Below are positions 38,901 to 48,199 of a stretch of DNA of 64,000 nucleotides, piece after piece; position 1 is the first letter of the stretch, and each line of letters opens with the position of its first letter. The notes beneath the pieces were generated by a model, which saw only the letters and a program-made list of their open reading frames with translations, did not search any database and was not told the origin of the DNA. The position numbers and the translations under genes were made by a program. This stretch comes from Pelomyxa schiedti (lineage: Eukaryota; Evosea; Pelobiontida; Pelomyxidae). The stretch lies in the NCBI GenBank assembly GCA_020536535.1, contig JAHLWZ010000676.1, positions 62,696 to 126,695 on the forward strand, written 5' to 3'.

Positions 38901-39258
38901 GAGAGAAGACGATTTCGAGCATGCACTTACTGCAATAACACTGGCTGCAGGTGATGCAGACACGTATGCACCCTTACTTATACCAAATAATAAGTCAATT
39001 GTAATTCACTAATCCCTACCTAAGAAATGGCTGCGTTGCTGGGTAAAATTACCTCCTCACTTTCTAAATTCATTACTGATTCTCAACAAACAGTGCCGTG
39101 CTTGGATGTAAACTTGGCTACTCCCACCTTCCAACGCGATGGCTTATGGGTCTGTTTATTTCTTTTCCTCCTGTTACACTTACACTTGGATACAAGGAAT
39201 GCCGCACAGAACCTGGCTTGAGGCCCAGATCAACCAAATCTGCAGCAAATTGTTGTAA
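35943..39258 (+). CDS. Leucine-rich repeats fused to ADP-ribosylglycohydrolase
   Basis: The ATG at 35943 gives MGASQSTT, a good N-myristoylation signal, then a disordered Ala/Ser/Pro region. About ten leucine-rich repeats follow, such as LTNLQVLDLSYNMIESVE, LRNLRVFKMDFSEVSKLP, LRSLRLGGNQITEIL and LETLKLRWNKLTSLPDTL. After a proline linker (near 37690) the protein continues with an ADP-ribosylglycohydrolase (DraG/ARH) domain: RDKVFGTIFG, GAAIGDAIGLATEFM, FAYGDWTDDTDQ, YADIGDFAGMG, AVMRTGFLGIPFF, THADPRCSASTVAV and GDADTNGCVAGAVLGCKLG. The DWTDDTDQ and GDADTN residues are the two-metal ligands of this family, so activity is expected. It should remove ADP-ribose from proteins or small acceptors. 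The stop is TAA at 39256-39258. All exon joins checked keep phase. Confidence 0.88.
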
Positions 39259-39423
39259 ATACGACTCCATCAAGACAAATCACCTTCCGAGACTTCTTGT
39301 CTCATCAACTTTCAAAAAAAAAAAGAAGGCCGGGAAGTGATGTCTCGTCTTGACGTGGCCGTTTTAAAGAGCAACGGTTTGTTTTGCATTTTACAAAACA
39401 AACCCAGTGAAGATCTGTGAGCA

Positions 39424-40791
39424 ATGGCCGATGAGGACGTTCGTCTGTCGGTGTGCACGGTCAGCTGTTTGAACGCTAGGACACAGGCCATGGCGTTGTT
39501 GTGCTGCACTCACCCTCGCTGCGGCCACGGCAGTTACGCCAGATCTGTCCCTCCCAAGGTCTTTACCCTGCTCTGTTTGAGGTGGATTTTGTACCGAAGC
39601 AGATCCGCGGCTCTCAACCTCCTCTACTACGTGTGCGTCGACGGCGAGCGACTCATGCCTCGTCCCGTGTGCCTGGCGTTTGGAGTGACACCAATTGGCT
39701 CTATCTTGCTGGACAGGGTGGTGACATGCCGCAGCGGTGGGAGTGGAACGATGGGAGGCAAGAGGAGTGTATCCGGGGAAGAATTCCAGCCCACGGTGAC
39801 ACCATACGAGGCACTCTCCTGGATCAACGGGGGAGTGGCGGTGTGCATGGAACGCGCCAAGCCAAAACCTGTCAAGGGCAAAAAGGGGCTGGTGGAGTCG
39901 GGGAGTTTGATAAGATTTGGTGTGCATGACGTGACCGTGCCGGATAGCCAAGGCCATTTTATGCGATCGTTTCCGCCACCAACCAAACGGATTGAAGTGA
40001 TAAGCAATTCGCGCTGGATCATTCATATCAGGGATGCTGATTTGTATGTATGGAAAGTGATCAACTCGGTGCCACAAATTCCCGAGAAGGTTATTCCTCT
40101 TCCAGCTTTCAAGGAGCTATTGCATTTGGTGTTCGCGTCACAGAATACTTCAGAGTGTGACAATATGACGCTTGTTTATCTTAATGCTCTTGGACCGGCA
40201 GCACGACTCGCCGAAACGAGGATTTCCACCTTCAATCTTCCACGTACTTTCAGTTCTGGGCAGCTCTCTCTTGTCCAGGAGTTCATCTTCACTTCTCAGC
40301 GCACATATATTACAAGGATTAGTTTCCTCAAATCTGGTGACCTTCTGTACTTTGAGAATTCTTTTGTCGGCCGAACGGAGACGGTAATGGAAAAGATTAA
40401 AAGAGTGACTGGTACTTACAATTACACTGCTGAGAAAGAAATTGCCTTGATTCACCAAAGAACCGGTGATCGCCAAGTCCTTCCTAGCAACACTTATGAA
40501 GCGTTTCCTTTCTCTTCCACCCATTTCCAAGTCTACTCCACCTCAAACCCGCTCTCTTGTTCCGTTTTCAGCGTCGAGAACACAAAATCCCCAGTTATTG
40601 TTCACCCTGCTTGTCGACCCTTGAACCCATATTTTAAAAACAACTTCATGCTACGGAGTACAATCTCTGGAAACAATGAACAAGTAATGCTACATTTTCA
40701 AGATGCTCTCACAGGCCAACTGCTGTTGCAACTTGCAGTCTCCTCGCCCTCCCACACCATCCAATGGATGCCTCTCATCACTCTCACTTGA
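39424..40791 (+). CDS. Intronless orphan-family protein, copy A
   Basis: One uninterrupted exon of 455 codons, ATG at 39424. No known domain was recognised. It shares features with the intronless gene at 46934: the start (TQAMALLCC against SQAMALCC), a hydrophobic stretch with LLYYVCV/FLYLSVS, and a motif of N-S/R-R/K-W-I followed by L-x-V/L-W-K-V (NSRWIIHIRDADLYVWKVI here). The C-terminal two-thirds alternate short beta-prone segments with turns, which would fit a propeller-like fold (inference). No signal peptide or membrane helix was seen. In this intron-dense genome, an uninterrupted gene of this size suggests a retrotransposed or recently expanded lineage-specific family. Confidence 0.75.
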   Translation: MADEDVRLSVCTVSCLNARTQAMALLCCTHPRCGHGSYARSVPPKVFTLLCLRWILYRSRSAALNLLYYVCVDGERLMPRPVCLAFGVTPIGSILLDRVVTCRSGGSGTMGGKRSVSGEEFQPTVTPYEALSWINGGVAVCMERAKPKPVKGKKGLVESGSLIRFGVHDVTVPDSQGHFMRSFPPPTKRIEVISNSRWIIHIRDADLYVWKVINSVPQIPEKVIPLPAFKELLHLVFASQNTSECDNMTLVYLNALGPAARLAETRISTFNLPRTFSSGQLSLVQEFIFTSQRTYITRISFLKSGDLLYFENSFVGRTETVMEKIKRVTGTYNYTAEKEIALIHQRTGDRQVLPSNTYEAFPFSSTHFQVYSTSNPLSCSVFSVENTKSPVIVHPACRPLNPYFKNNFMLRSTISGNNEQVMLHFQDALTGQLLLQLAVSSPSHTIQWMPLITLT

Positions 40792-40874
40792 ATTGACACC
40801 AAAACAAAAAAAAATCACCAAAGCCGAAATTTTTTCTCCGAGAGGCAAGATAGCTGAAATCAACGCCTTACTTT

Positions 40875-43616
40875 ATGGGACAGTGGCACACGAAAAGGAG
40901 CGAGGCGCCAACCGCCGAGCAGCAGGGTGTGTTGTGCGAACCCACTGCGACGGATGCGACCCACACCAATGACGAAACCCCCGCGGCTGTCCCACAATCG
41001 CAACCGGTTGTGTTGGAGGAGGACCCACGGGTCTCTGAGCTGCGTAGGGTTACGCCGACCCTGCCTGTTGATGTTTGTGAGCGCATTGTGTACCTCTCGA
41101 CTTACATGTACTGGGTCCCGGTTGGTTCTTTTTTTTCACTTGGATTGAGTGAACATTTTTTTGACTTGCACAAGGTGATTCGTATGCATGGGGAGTTGAT
41201 GAAGCTCAGAGGGCAGGTTTCAGATGCGCAGCATTCAATGATGGGAGACCACAGTCTGTGCCACTCACTGCAGGACAAAGCTCACACTCTTTGTGCACAG
41301 ATACTATCAGCACTCTTTCCGAGCATTCCTCAAGTGCGGTTCTTCTCTTTATCTCTTTTCTTTTATGTTTATTTGATAATTTTCAAACATATTCAAGTGC
41401 CCCTTTTGAACTCCATCCAGCTTCTTTCGAATGCAAGTAGAATTTTTGCGACTGCCCTGGATGAAGTTGGGTCACTTGACGAAGAGAATGGACATAACCA
41501 GTCTTATGAGTTCACGATACCAGAGAATATGAACAAAGTGCTAGTGACGAAGTACGGAGCTGATTTTACATTGGAGCAGAAGAGAAGCTCTGGCAGTAAC
41601 AAACGAATTGCAGCTATAGATACCTCTCCTTTCGGCTGCGATGTTACTCCTGGTCAGTACACGCTCGTACGTTCTGCATCAGAAAAGAAAAGTGATCCCT
41701 TCCTGGACTACGAATATGGCTATTCGCGGAACTACCAAGTAGTTGGTATGAGTAGTCTAGAATAGCGATGAGCTTAATCCCCCAGTGCTATGCTATGATA
41801 AGAGGTTGGGAGGCGTTATTACGAGATTAAACACTATTCACCCAACCATCTTGCAGTCTTTTCAAAAAGTTTGCAAACTGAATTTCATGTAAATTGTTGA
41901 GATATCTCCAGGTCAAACAGGAACTCGATTCAATGGAAACAGAGAAGATATGTTCACAAGGACTTGGCGTTCTTCTTGATCTTCCACCCAAACTAGTCGC
42001 TTTCATCTGGGAAAAGCGGCAAGAGTCTTGTGAAGCGCTATCACAACTGCTTTCTACGGCTGATCCCTCTGCTTGTCATTGTCCAAGTGCCTTGCGAACT
42101 TTATTGGAGAAGAACAATGGCCTCGTATTTGGCTATAGCTTCCATGATCCTGCCTGGTCCAGAGGAACAGGTGCCTGTTAAAACCGCACTCTCTTTCTAA
42201 CAATAACAACAGACTGGGGTATGACACTTACCTTAAGACCAAGTGGCACATGCAGAATTGATTACTCCTCAGTCAGTGACAGGCGAAATGACGTAAGCCA
42301 ATTAGCCATTAAAAAAAAACAAACCTGTAACCAACTCATTACCCTCTGTATACCCTAGGATTTATTCATACGATGTAGCAGTGAAGGAGTGTGGACTTGC
42401 CGGAAATCCAGAATAACTCTCACTACCATGCAAACGGTTGTAGCCACTCGCTGCGGACCCCTCACCCTGAGCGGAGGGTCATCAGAATTAACCACTCAGG
42501 AGCTTGACATTTCTGGCAGCGGCCCAGTCAAACTCATTCCCAAGAAATCCGGTGATGCAACTCCCAGGAGTGGCAGGTATTCATGTGTATCAGAACCACT
42601 CACGATGGATGAGTCTGGGTGTGGGCTGTCGCCACACTGGGCACAGGGCTGGGGCGAATTTGTAAATGACACTGAGGCTTCCAAGACCTACATAATACCT
42701 GACTCCGACCCAGCAAAAATCCTCCAGGAAGTCTCTTCTTTGGATTTCTTTGGTCCTCCATGCCGAAACACATACTACTGAAACCAAAGGAAAAAAAAAC
42801 AAATTTTTTTTTGTAGTCTTTTGTACTCCCAAATTTCCTTTAGGCCGGGGAATAGTGCCTATTTGTTTACATGTTTCCCCTGAAGTTCAAGTAGATATTT
42901 CGAAATTACAAACTTGTCATTGGTGCTGGAAAATGTCGGGCATAAACTCGTGTGATACCACATACGATAAAGCGAGATCTTGTTGTGAAGATGGCAATAC
43001 AATTGAAAGGGAAATGAATAGTCAGGATCTCAATACTACCAAGGTTACTTCATCCGCAAAGACTGACGATATGAGTGCCAGTATTCCCACTAGTATCGGC
43101 TCGTTTGCGGTTACAGATCTTGCTGGGTGGTTGTTGTTACCATCAACCAGTTTGATAGGGATAGGATGGAAACGCAGGTTAATCTTTCAGCTCGGAAATG
43201 AATGTCACTTAACTTGCCAAATTACTCAAGGTGGGTGTCAAGTGTTTCCACGGACAGAGTTGCAGTATTTCACGTATATACAAAAAGAGGTGGCGTACAA
43301 TGTGGTTCGTTCTGTGTATCCCATTCTGACACGGTACTTTGTCCAGTTATTCTGAATGCTACGCAGTTCAGTGTTTTGTCCGTAGGTTGTTAGAGTCTCT
43401 ATTCCTCGCCGATTGAGAAGTAAGTATTCCCAAAAGATGAAATAATCTAATGGTATTTAAGCTGGGCTCTTTGGTTCATACTCAAAGGAAGTAGGTCAGT
43501 GTATGCCGTTCCAATTTCACCCCACACAGAAATTTATGAATATTGATATTCGAACACCATCAACCACTGTTCAAATGATAGCATTTGGCAATGAATCGTG
43601 CCACTACTGGAAGTAA
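40875..43616 (+). CDS. Unknown multi-exon protein with LPxDxxxRIV motif
   Basis: The start, MGQWHTK, allows N-myristoylation. Exon 1 ends soon after TLPVDVCERIVYLS, the same LPxDxxxRIV motif found in the five-WW protein. Later exons read VIRMHGELMKLRGQVSDAQH (helical), FEFTIP-like ENMNKVLVTKYGADFTLEQ, DVTPGQYTLVRSASEKKSD, LFIRCSSEGVWTCRKSRIT, LAGWLLLPSTSLIGIGWKRR and, in the last exon, FGSYSKEVGQCMPFQFHP with NIDIRTPSTTVQMIAFGNES. Phases agree through to TAA at 43614-43616. A stop at 42779 applies only if the intron after SSLDFF is retained. The C-terminal part repeats beta-strand-like units with Cys. I do not recognise the family. Confidence 0.65.
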
Positions 43617-43642
43617 CGACCTGCGTGTTTTTTCCACAAATT

Positions 43643-44757
43643 TCACCAAAGATAGGTATGGTCTACTTCAACTGTTGCTGACTCTGAGAGCAAAGGCCGA
43701 AACATAGTATGCAAACAACAAGCGTGACAAACACCTTCCTGTGAAATGTCACACAAAAGAAAAAGTAAAATTTCCTCGTCGCTGGAACGTAAAGCAGGGA
43801 AAAAACTGAAACGGCGTCTTGCGGTTACCTCAAAAACTTCGTTGAACTGCAGAAATCTGACACATGCAGAATACAAAGTCTCAGCACGTGGGGAAATGGA
43901 ACTCTCCTCAACAAACCACTTTACCAAGTCCACGTCTCCAATATGCATGCATACCATGTCTAACATTTCTTCTGAGAGAGCAGTGCCAAAAGTATCCATG
44001 ACACACCAGAATGCCTTTGTAGTCACAAAGTAGAAGTTTGACAGTTCAAAATGTTCAATGGGAAAGGATTCCTTTATCCAAGCTGCAAGTTCCAGAGAAT
44101 TTCCTGCCAGGGCCTCATAAAAGTAGTCAGTGGTGTCTTCAGTAGGCTTAATTCGTGGGAACCTCTCGAAGGCCCACTTGGCCACATCAACTCGGCCACT
44201 TTAACAAGCACGTGTGGCCAAATCAGAGGGCTTAGCTTTAGCCAATTCATCTCCAACATTGAGATAATCAGCCAGCCACTGAGCCACTTCCAAGTGCCCC
44301 TTTGACAAGGCACTCCATATTGGATCCAAAAATTGCCAAGGCTCCTGGAATCCAAAGTTCAGCACAATCCACTTGACAACTTCAATGTCCCCAACTCCAC
44401 AAGCCTGATCCAGAATGGGCCAATCCCTGACCAATTCAACAAGTTGTTCCTATAGATTGGCCCCTGAGGGACTTTGAGGGCCCAGGGAAACCCATAATGT
44501 ATTCGCCAGAGACCAAACTCTTGGCCTGGTCCAAGTGCCCCCGAGACAAAGCCCTTGCAACACCGTGAGCAAGTCCTTGTGCCGGGCAGCCGGCGCCGAT
44601 GCGCGATTATGGGGCGGGGGCTACAGCCCCTCATTGCCCGCGTAGGCTTCTATGCTTGTCGGCGGTCCAACTTGGCCGCGCAGCGAGACCCGAGGACTGA
44701 CATCGATGCTTGGCAGGACAGGGCCACGAGAGGGAAAAATGCGTAGGCGACGCACAT
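43643..44757 (-). pseudogene. Ankyrin-type repeat gene, disrupted
   Basis: Reading leftward, ankyrin-like units appear: VARALSRGHLDQAKSLVSGE, then in another frame CGVGDIEVVKWIVLNFGFQE, ALSKGHLEVAQWLADYL, SGRVDVAKWAFERFPRI and IGDVDLVKWFVEESSI. Between the first and second a frame change is needed. Between LATRAC and SGRVDVAKW a TAA (near 44203) interrupts an otherwise continuous repeat. The last frame is open to 43643. A possible first exon near 44757 reads MCVAYAFFPLVALSCQA. No intron restores the frame at the TAA. I infer a pseudogene of a large ankyrin family. A readthrough or assembly error is less likely but possible. Confidence 0.6.
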
Positions 44758-44820
44758 CATCGTTCTTGGATCCCATAAGCTCGGGGGCGTCATGTTGCTG
44801 TTGGTCTTGCGTAACTGGAC

Positions 44821-44857
44821 GGGTGCCGGAAAAAAAAAGTACAATTTTCCGGCACCC
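44821..44857. repeat. 13-base perfect inverted repeat
   Basis: GGGTGCCGGAAAA at 44821-44833 pairs perfectly with TTTTCCGGCACCC at 44845-44857 across an 11-base loop. It lies just upstream of the ankyrin pseudogene start. It could be a hairpin, a protein-binding palindrome or a miniature element end. Nothing decides between these. Confidence 0.6.
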
Positions 44858-46492
44858 GGACCAGATTGTATCATTCTCCTAAATTGATTACAAAAAACTG
44901 TTGTGGTAGTGCAAAATATGACGTTGGCTCCACATTTCAACACCTTTGACACCCCAAATCCTCCTCCACCAAGGCTTTTCTCTTTCTGAGCAACCACTGG
45001 TTTACTCTCCACATTTGGGCCAACTTGGAGTCTACTGTTATTCCAACACTGCCAACTTCAATGTCAACATCTTCTTCATTGGTCCACAATGATGCAGAAG
45101 ACCAAAGGCCAAGGTTAAACTCATCAGATTGTGGCATTGTTTGAGCACTCTTTCCAATTTGAAGATTGTGCACCTGAGAAAAGACTTCTGACATTGAAAT
45201 GTGATGAGCTTGACTGTCATATGCTATTGCATTCTGTTTGAGTCACCAAAATATTCCTCAAATGCCAGAAAGAACTCAACATTTACAACAATTAATGAAA
45301 CATAAAAAAGTGTAACAGCAATCTCAAACTCCACAACAGCTTCAGTGCTAAAAAACCAAAAAAGGGTAGGTACCACAGTTTTATTTTGTTTTAACTGTTT
45401 ATAGCATATCTGGGGATTTCTCATTTGCTGGTGACATTACAAGCTGCACTGCATCTCACTGACTCATCTGCAAATGCACAAAGGAAAGCCATCTCTGACT
45501 GGGCTGCAAAAACTGGAAACATGGAAACAACAAAAACAGCAGTGGTTTCTATCAAAGAAAAGCAAGCACAAGCTGTTCCTCAGCAACAGCCACGCAAACA
45601 CAGACCTTCAGCTTCACAAGTGACACCCATTCCCAGGGAGACTGCCACTGCACCTCAGCCAAAACAACCCCAAAAGCGTTAAAGCCTTGGCTCCGTACCA
45701 TCTACAGTGTTGTGTCCAAAAATTGGGGGTCAAACTAATGTTTCCTTCACTGGGAAACTGCACCAAAAGAGAACAAAGAGGCACAAAGTATTTTATTCAT
45801 CTTGGAATGGATGGATACATTTGGGTGTGTTTGTGTTGAGGTTTTTTGTATATTTGTATTGGAATTCTTGGTATTTTTTTGTATAGAAATGAGGTGACTT
45901 GGTGTGCGTTTATAAAGGATTCCAAAGTCAAGGGAAAGGTCTTGGGTATCTCGATGATCTTTCTGTGAACTTGATTTCCGAACTTGGTAAGTGATGACTC
46001 AGCCTCCGAGTCTCCAGTCTCGAGTCTTGCGAGTGCGCCTTGCGCACAGTTTGCCTGTGTGTTCGCAGAATCACACACTAACCCTGAAACCTGAAATTGG
46101 GAATTAGAGACACTACCTGAGAGAAAGCACAAAAATGAAAGAATGCAAAATGCCAAACGTCCATCTCAGTTATCACATCCTTATGGGCAAACAGCCAGAA
46201 GCATTTGGGAAATCGTAGCTCAACAATGGGGTGGGTTCACTGCCCCATAAATTGATATTTGATTTGGTGTCACCTACCCTCACCATGTTATATGCATCTA
46301 ACACACCCACATATTCTATTTGCAGCCGAGCTTCTTACTGCTAATCAAACTCTCCCAAGCAACAGTCAAAAGAACTCAGTCACAGCAACAATTAAAAAAA
46401 GCCCATTTTGTGTCTTCAGTTCCTTATATTTGGTTGAGTTCACTCTGGCCCAACAACACACAGTGAAAAAACAATGGCTTTTCCCCTTTGGT
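44858..46492. other. Stretch without a supported gene
   Basis: Three weak open frames occur. On the minus strand, 44937-45194 encodes NLGLWSSASLWTNEEDVDI and similar text. On the plus strand, 45425-45682 is Gln/Lys/Pro-rich and ends QPKQPQKR. On the minus strand, 45797-46156 has HRKIIEIPKTFPLTLESF. None has a convincing start, splice structure or family. They may be degraded gene ends or lineage-specific short genes. Confidence 0.35.
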
Positions 46493-46619
46493 AAAACAGC
46501 CGCCCAGGCAGCTGTTTTATTTTTTTTTCCTTATTAAAACAGCCACCCGGGTGGCTGTTTTGCGGGGGTGGCTGGGTGGCTGTTTTTACAGGAAAGTGAT
46601 AGGGAAAAAAACAGCCGCC
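46493..46619. repeat. Cluster of AAAACAGCC inverted repeats with a 26-base palindrome
   Basis: Bases 46536-46561 form a perfect palindrome: AAAACAGCCACCC followed directly by its complement GGGTGGCTGTTTT. A near-palindromic copy lies at 46493-46518 (AAAACAGCCGCCC then AGGCAGCTGTTTT). A half copy, GGGTGGCTGTTTT, is at 46574-46586, and another half copy, AAAACAGCCGCCC, is at 46607-46619. Runs of T or A separate them. The four-fold recurrence in 130 bases is not explained by coding and lies about 320 bases upstream of the orphan-family gene at 46934. Confidence 0.75.
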
Positions 46620-46933
46620 CTTTGACCCAGATATGGATCCAGATATGATTCGAGAGTAATGAGTGACATACATCCCAGTGCACTCTGAGAGCAAGCAAGT
46701 TAATATTTGTGCATTAGATGTAGCAGTATTTAATCTCCTCACAACTGTGAGAGCGGGGTTTCGTCGGGCGGCCTCCACAGTTTGCTGTTGGTACTTTGGC
46801 GCAAAGGCGGAGTCCCATAATAATAATAAACCCCAAGGGCGGATGGTGGCATCCCGGTTTGTTTCGACAAACACGCCCTGTTGAGTGGGGTTTTCCACTA
46901 AGGCCCAATCGGCGCCATCGGAAAAACGGGGAA

Positions 46934-48166
46934 ATGGGGCAACAACAAGGGAGTGCCGTTGTGAACGTGACGACTACTGCCAAGTCGCAGGCCATGGCGC
47001 TTTGTTGTGCCGCGGTCGTGGCAAAGAGGTTCACTTTCCCGAGGAACCCGACGAGGTCGGCACCGTGCCGAACCTTCGTGGGGTCTACGGCGCTGTTTCG
47101 GGCGTGGGCCGAGGACTGGGTACTCAAGTCAGACAGGGAGACTGTGTTCAGGCTCCCAATCGAGGATTCAGCCCATTGTTGGGCAGAGACGGTCGAGCAC
47201 TTCCTGTATCTGAGTGTCTCTCCCACGCTGGGCGTTGTGAGGCACTCGTGGCTCACTCGCAACCACACGGTGACCGTGATTGGGTGTGTTGGCCAAGGCA
47301 GGCTGTTGGTGGCAAACCGCGAGGATTTCGCATGGGAGGTTGTGGACGCCGTGTCTGGCGACAAAACTGGTGATGTCGACCGTGGTGCCGTTGTCGTGAG
47401 CTACGGAAAGGACCGGGTCAAGTGCAACAGGAAGTGGATTGTAGCGTTCTCCGGGCAGAATCTCAATTTGTGGAAGGTCGCTGGTGGTGCAGTCGAGAAG
47501 CGGGTGTGCATTGGCGGTGTGGAATTCAGAGGCGACTTTGAGTTTTCGCCCATCTGTGACGACGTTGTTGTTCAACTGACCGTTGGAAAGGATGGAAACC
47601 TGGGCGTGGTCACCTTCATTGACTTGGGTGCCAGCTTCAAGGCGCAGGAACTGGTGGTCGCATCAAGGGTTGTGTGCCGACAGCAATGGCCTTCTGGTGT
47701 AATGTGGCTTCCGGATGATCAAGGTGGTGGCCTGTGCATACTGCACCACGCAGAATCGGCGTATTACCTTCTCAGTGCCAACCAGGATGGAGGACCTGCA
47801 GAGGAGTGGAGACCCTTCCCGCCATTGCGCCATGTTGCCCCGATCAGCAAGAGCCACGCGATTGTCACTGCTTACCACCACACTACTCAATTCAGTGTGC
47901 ACCGTGTTGGCCACGACATCTCAGAACCAATTCTGTACCTGCCATGCACGTGGGTGCACCCCTGCCAATCATCAGGGCTCATAGCCTCAACGGAATTTTG
48001 TAAGAAAAAAGCCGAGTCAGAATTGCCCTCAACTGATGCCAGTGTGGTGGCAGAGAGAAAGCGTAAAATATCTTTTGCAGTACATGATGGGGCCACTGGG
48101 TTCCACATTGGTGAGTTTATTGTTCCACTGCCAAAAGGGTTTTCTTTTGAACCCAGGGACTTCTAA
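46934..48166 (+). CDS. Intronless orphan-family protein, copy B
   Basis: One exon of about 411 codons starting MGQQQGSAVV, with the ATG chosen as the first in-frame Met after a stop-free leader. It shares the SQAMALCC start, the FLYLSVSPTLGVV stretch and NRKWIVAFSGQNLNLWKV with the gene at 39424. Beta-prone segments ending in small loops (GHD, GDDV, ISKSHAIV) continue to the end, PKGFSFEPRDF. A basic AERKRKISF patch lies near residue 375. No domain of known function was recognised. The 5' half is very GC-rich. Its stop is 34 bases from the convergent stop of the nuclease-kinase gene at 48200. Confidence 0.75.
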   Translation: MGQQQGSAVVNVTTTAKSQAMALCCAAVVAKRFTFPRNPTRSAPCRTFVGSTALFRAWAEDWVLKSDRETVFRLPIEDSAHCWAETVEHFLYLSVSPTLGVVRHSWLTRNHTVTVIGCVGQGRLLVANREDFAWEVVDAVSGDKTGDVDRGAVVVSYGKDRVKCNRKWIVAFSGQNLNLWKVAGGAVEKRVCIGGVEFRGDFEFSPICDDVVVQLTVGKDGNLGVVTFIDLGASFKAQELVVASRVVCRQQWPSGVMWLPDDQGGGLCILHHAESAYYLLSANQDGGPAEEWRPFPPLRHVAPISKSHAIVTAYHHTTQFSVHRVGHDISEPILYLPCTWVHPCQSSGLIASTEFCKKKAESELPSTDASVVAERKRKISFAVHDGATGFHIGEFIVPLPKGFSFEPRDF

Positions 48167-48199
48167 TATGTACAAGCTAGTTTTGCCATGAAAACACGA

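Noticed and set aside
46536-46561. The palindrome as a bacterial rho-independent terminator.
   Set aside because: The DNA is eukaryotic, the stem has no loop, and further copies lie on both sides, which fits a repeat cluster better.
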